DNA from: Candidatus Thiothrix singaporensis
GTDB lineage: Bacteria > Pseudomonadota > Gammaproteobacteria > Thiotrichales > Thiotrichaceae
Assembly (NCBI GenBank): GCA_013693955.1
Contig: CP059265.1
Coordinates: 4,064,469 to 4,070,028 of the forward strand
DNA: 5,560 nt
Reading direction: 5' to 3'
In this document: piece after piece, positions 5,212 to 5,560 of the stretch
How the letters are laid out: every line of letters starts with the position of its first letter
Position numbering within the stretch: the first letter of the stretch is position 1
Notes under the pieces: model-generated
Told to the model about the DNA's origin: nothing
Seen by the model: the letters and a program-made list of their open reading frames with translations, nothing else
The model's database searches: none
Program-made: the position numbers and the translations under genes

Positions 5212-5560
5212 GGCGTTGGCTCCAGGGTTCGGGCGCGTAGCGCCTGCCGGTCGATTTTGCCGCTGGGCAGCATCGGGTAGCGGTCGATGAGCTGTATGCT
5301 GTCAGGGCGCGCATAAGGCGGGAGCATGTCAAAGCAGCTGCGGATTTGTTCCGTTGATGGCTGGCTGCCAGGATGAGGAAGGCAAAAGGCGGTGATCTGC
5401 TGGCCTTGCATGTTTTCCTGTTCGCTGGCGACCACAATGGCCTGGCTGATGGTGGGAATTTGCTCGAGCGCTTTTTCAATATCCGTCAGCAGCACCAGAT
5501 AACCCCGGCGGTTGAGGCTGTTGTCCGCCCGGCCCAGCACTTCCAGCGCGCCATCGGGGT
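5208..5560 (-). CDS. AMP-dependent acyl-adenylate synthetase/ligase, C-terminal part (partial)
   Basis: The frame enters from the right edge and gives 116 residues, ending with TGA at 5210-5208. It shows the end of the ANL (acyl-CoA synthetase/NRPS adenylation/luciferase) superfamily: PDGALEVLGRADNSLNRRGY matches core motif A8 (G-R-x-D-x-x-x-x-x-x-G-Y, the hinge), DIEKALEQIPTISQAIVVA is the mobile C-terminal subdomain, and LPSGKIDRQAL is motif A10, with the catalytic lysine codon at 5256-5258. Such enzymes activate a carboxylic acid as acyl-AMP and pass it to CoA or a carrier protein. The protein ends about 13 residues after A10 with no carrier domain, so it is a stand-alone ligase or the last domain of a longer protein. 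Substrate-determining residues lie off the window. The stop overlaps the next start in ATGA. Confidence 0.88.
   Translation of the reverse strand, partial: PDGALEVLGRADNSLNRRGYLVLLTDIEKALEQIPTISQAIVVASEQENMQGQQITAFCLPHPGSQPSTEQIRSCFDMLPPYARPDSIQLIDRYPMLPSGKIDRQALRARTLEPTP

Overview
The window looks like chromosomal DNA of a Gram-negative bacterium, most likely a gammaproteobacterium. GC content by eye is in the mid-fifties percent. The best lineage clue is a GlyGly-CTERM-type tail at the end of a large exported protein (3752-3865). Such tails are known mainly from gammaproteobacteria that have type II secretion and a rhombosortase. A genus cannot be named safely from this sequence.

Layout on the + strand: the 3' end of an unidentified gene (1-129) overlaps by 4 nt the start of an exported or membrane-anchored concanavalin A-like/DUF1080-like protein (126-845). 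After a 121-nt gap comes one long gene (967-3868). As read it is broken into open pieces, but the pieces join into a single protein of about 968 residues: signal peptide, seven-bladed lactonase-type beta-propeller, PKD-like domain, two tandem Lcl (DUF1566) domains and a GlyGly-CTERM anchor. A clean Rho-independent terminator follows (3891-3922). Next is a small multi-pass membrane protein gene (3950-4368), also broken by one frameshift.

Layout on the - strand: the C-terminal end of an acyl-adenylate-forming enzyme (AMP-dependent ligase, 5558-5208) runs by a 4-nt stop/start overlap into an unrecognised gene (5211-4403), which again carries one frameshift. This operon converges on the + strand membrane gene. 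A short hairpin lies at the junction.

The main result is the frameshift pattern. Seven breaks lie between about 2267 and 4729 and none is visible elsewhere. Every one is equivalent to loss of one base (mod 3) on the coding strand, and most sit in short runs of C, G or T. They affect three different genes on both strands, so an under-called consensus (sequencing or assembly error) explains them better than biology. The underlying genes are probably intact. One break (about 3588-3601) may instead be a 13-nt deletion between CTGG repeats.

Functionally, the two large + strand products look like cell-surface or secreted proteins with binding folds. The propeller-PKD-Lcl-Lcl-GlyGly protein is the most interesting item and is probably an adhesin-like or substrate-binding surface protein. 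The - strand pair belongs to a separate acyl-activation pathway whose product cannot be told from this fragment.
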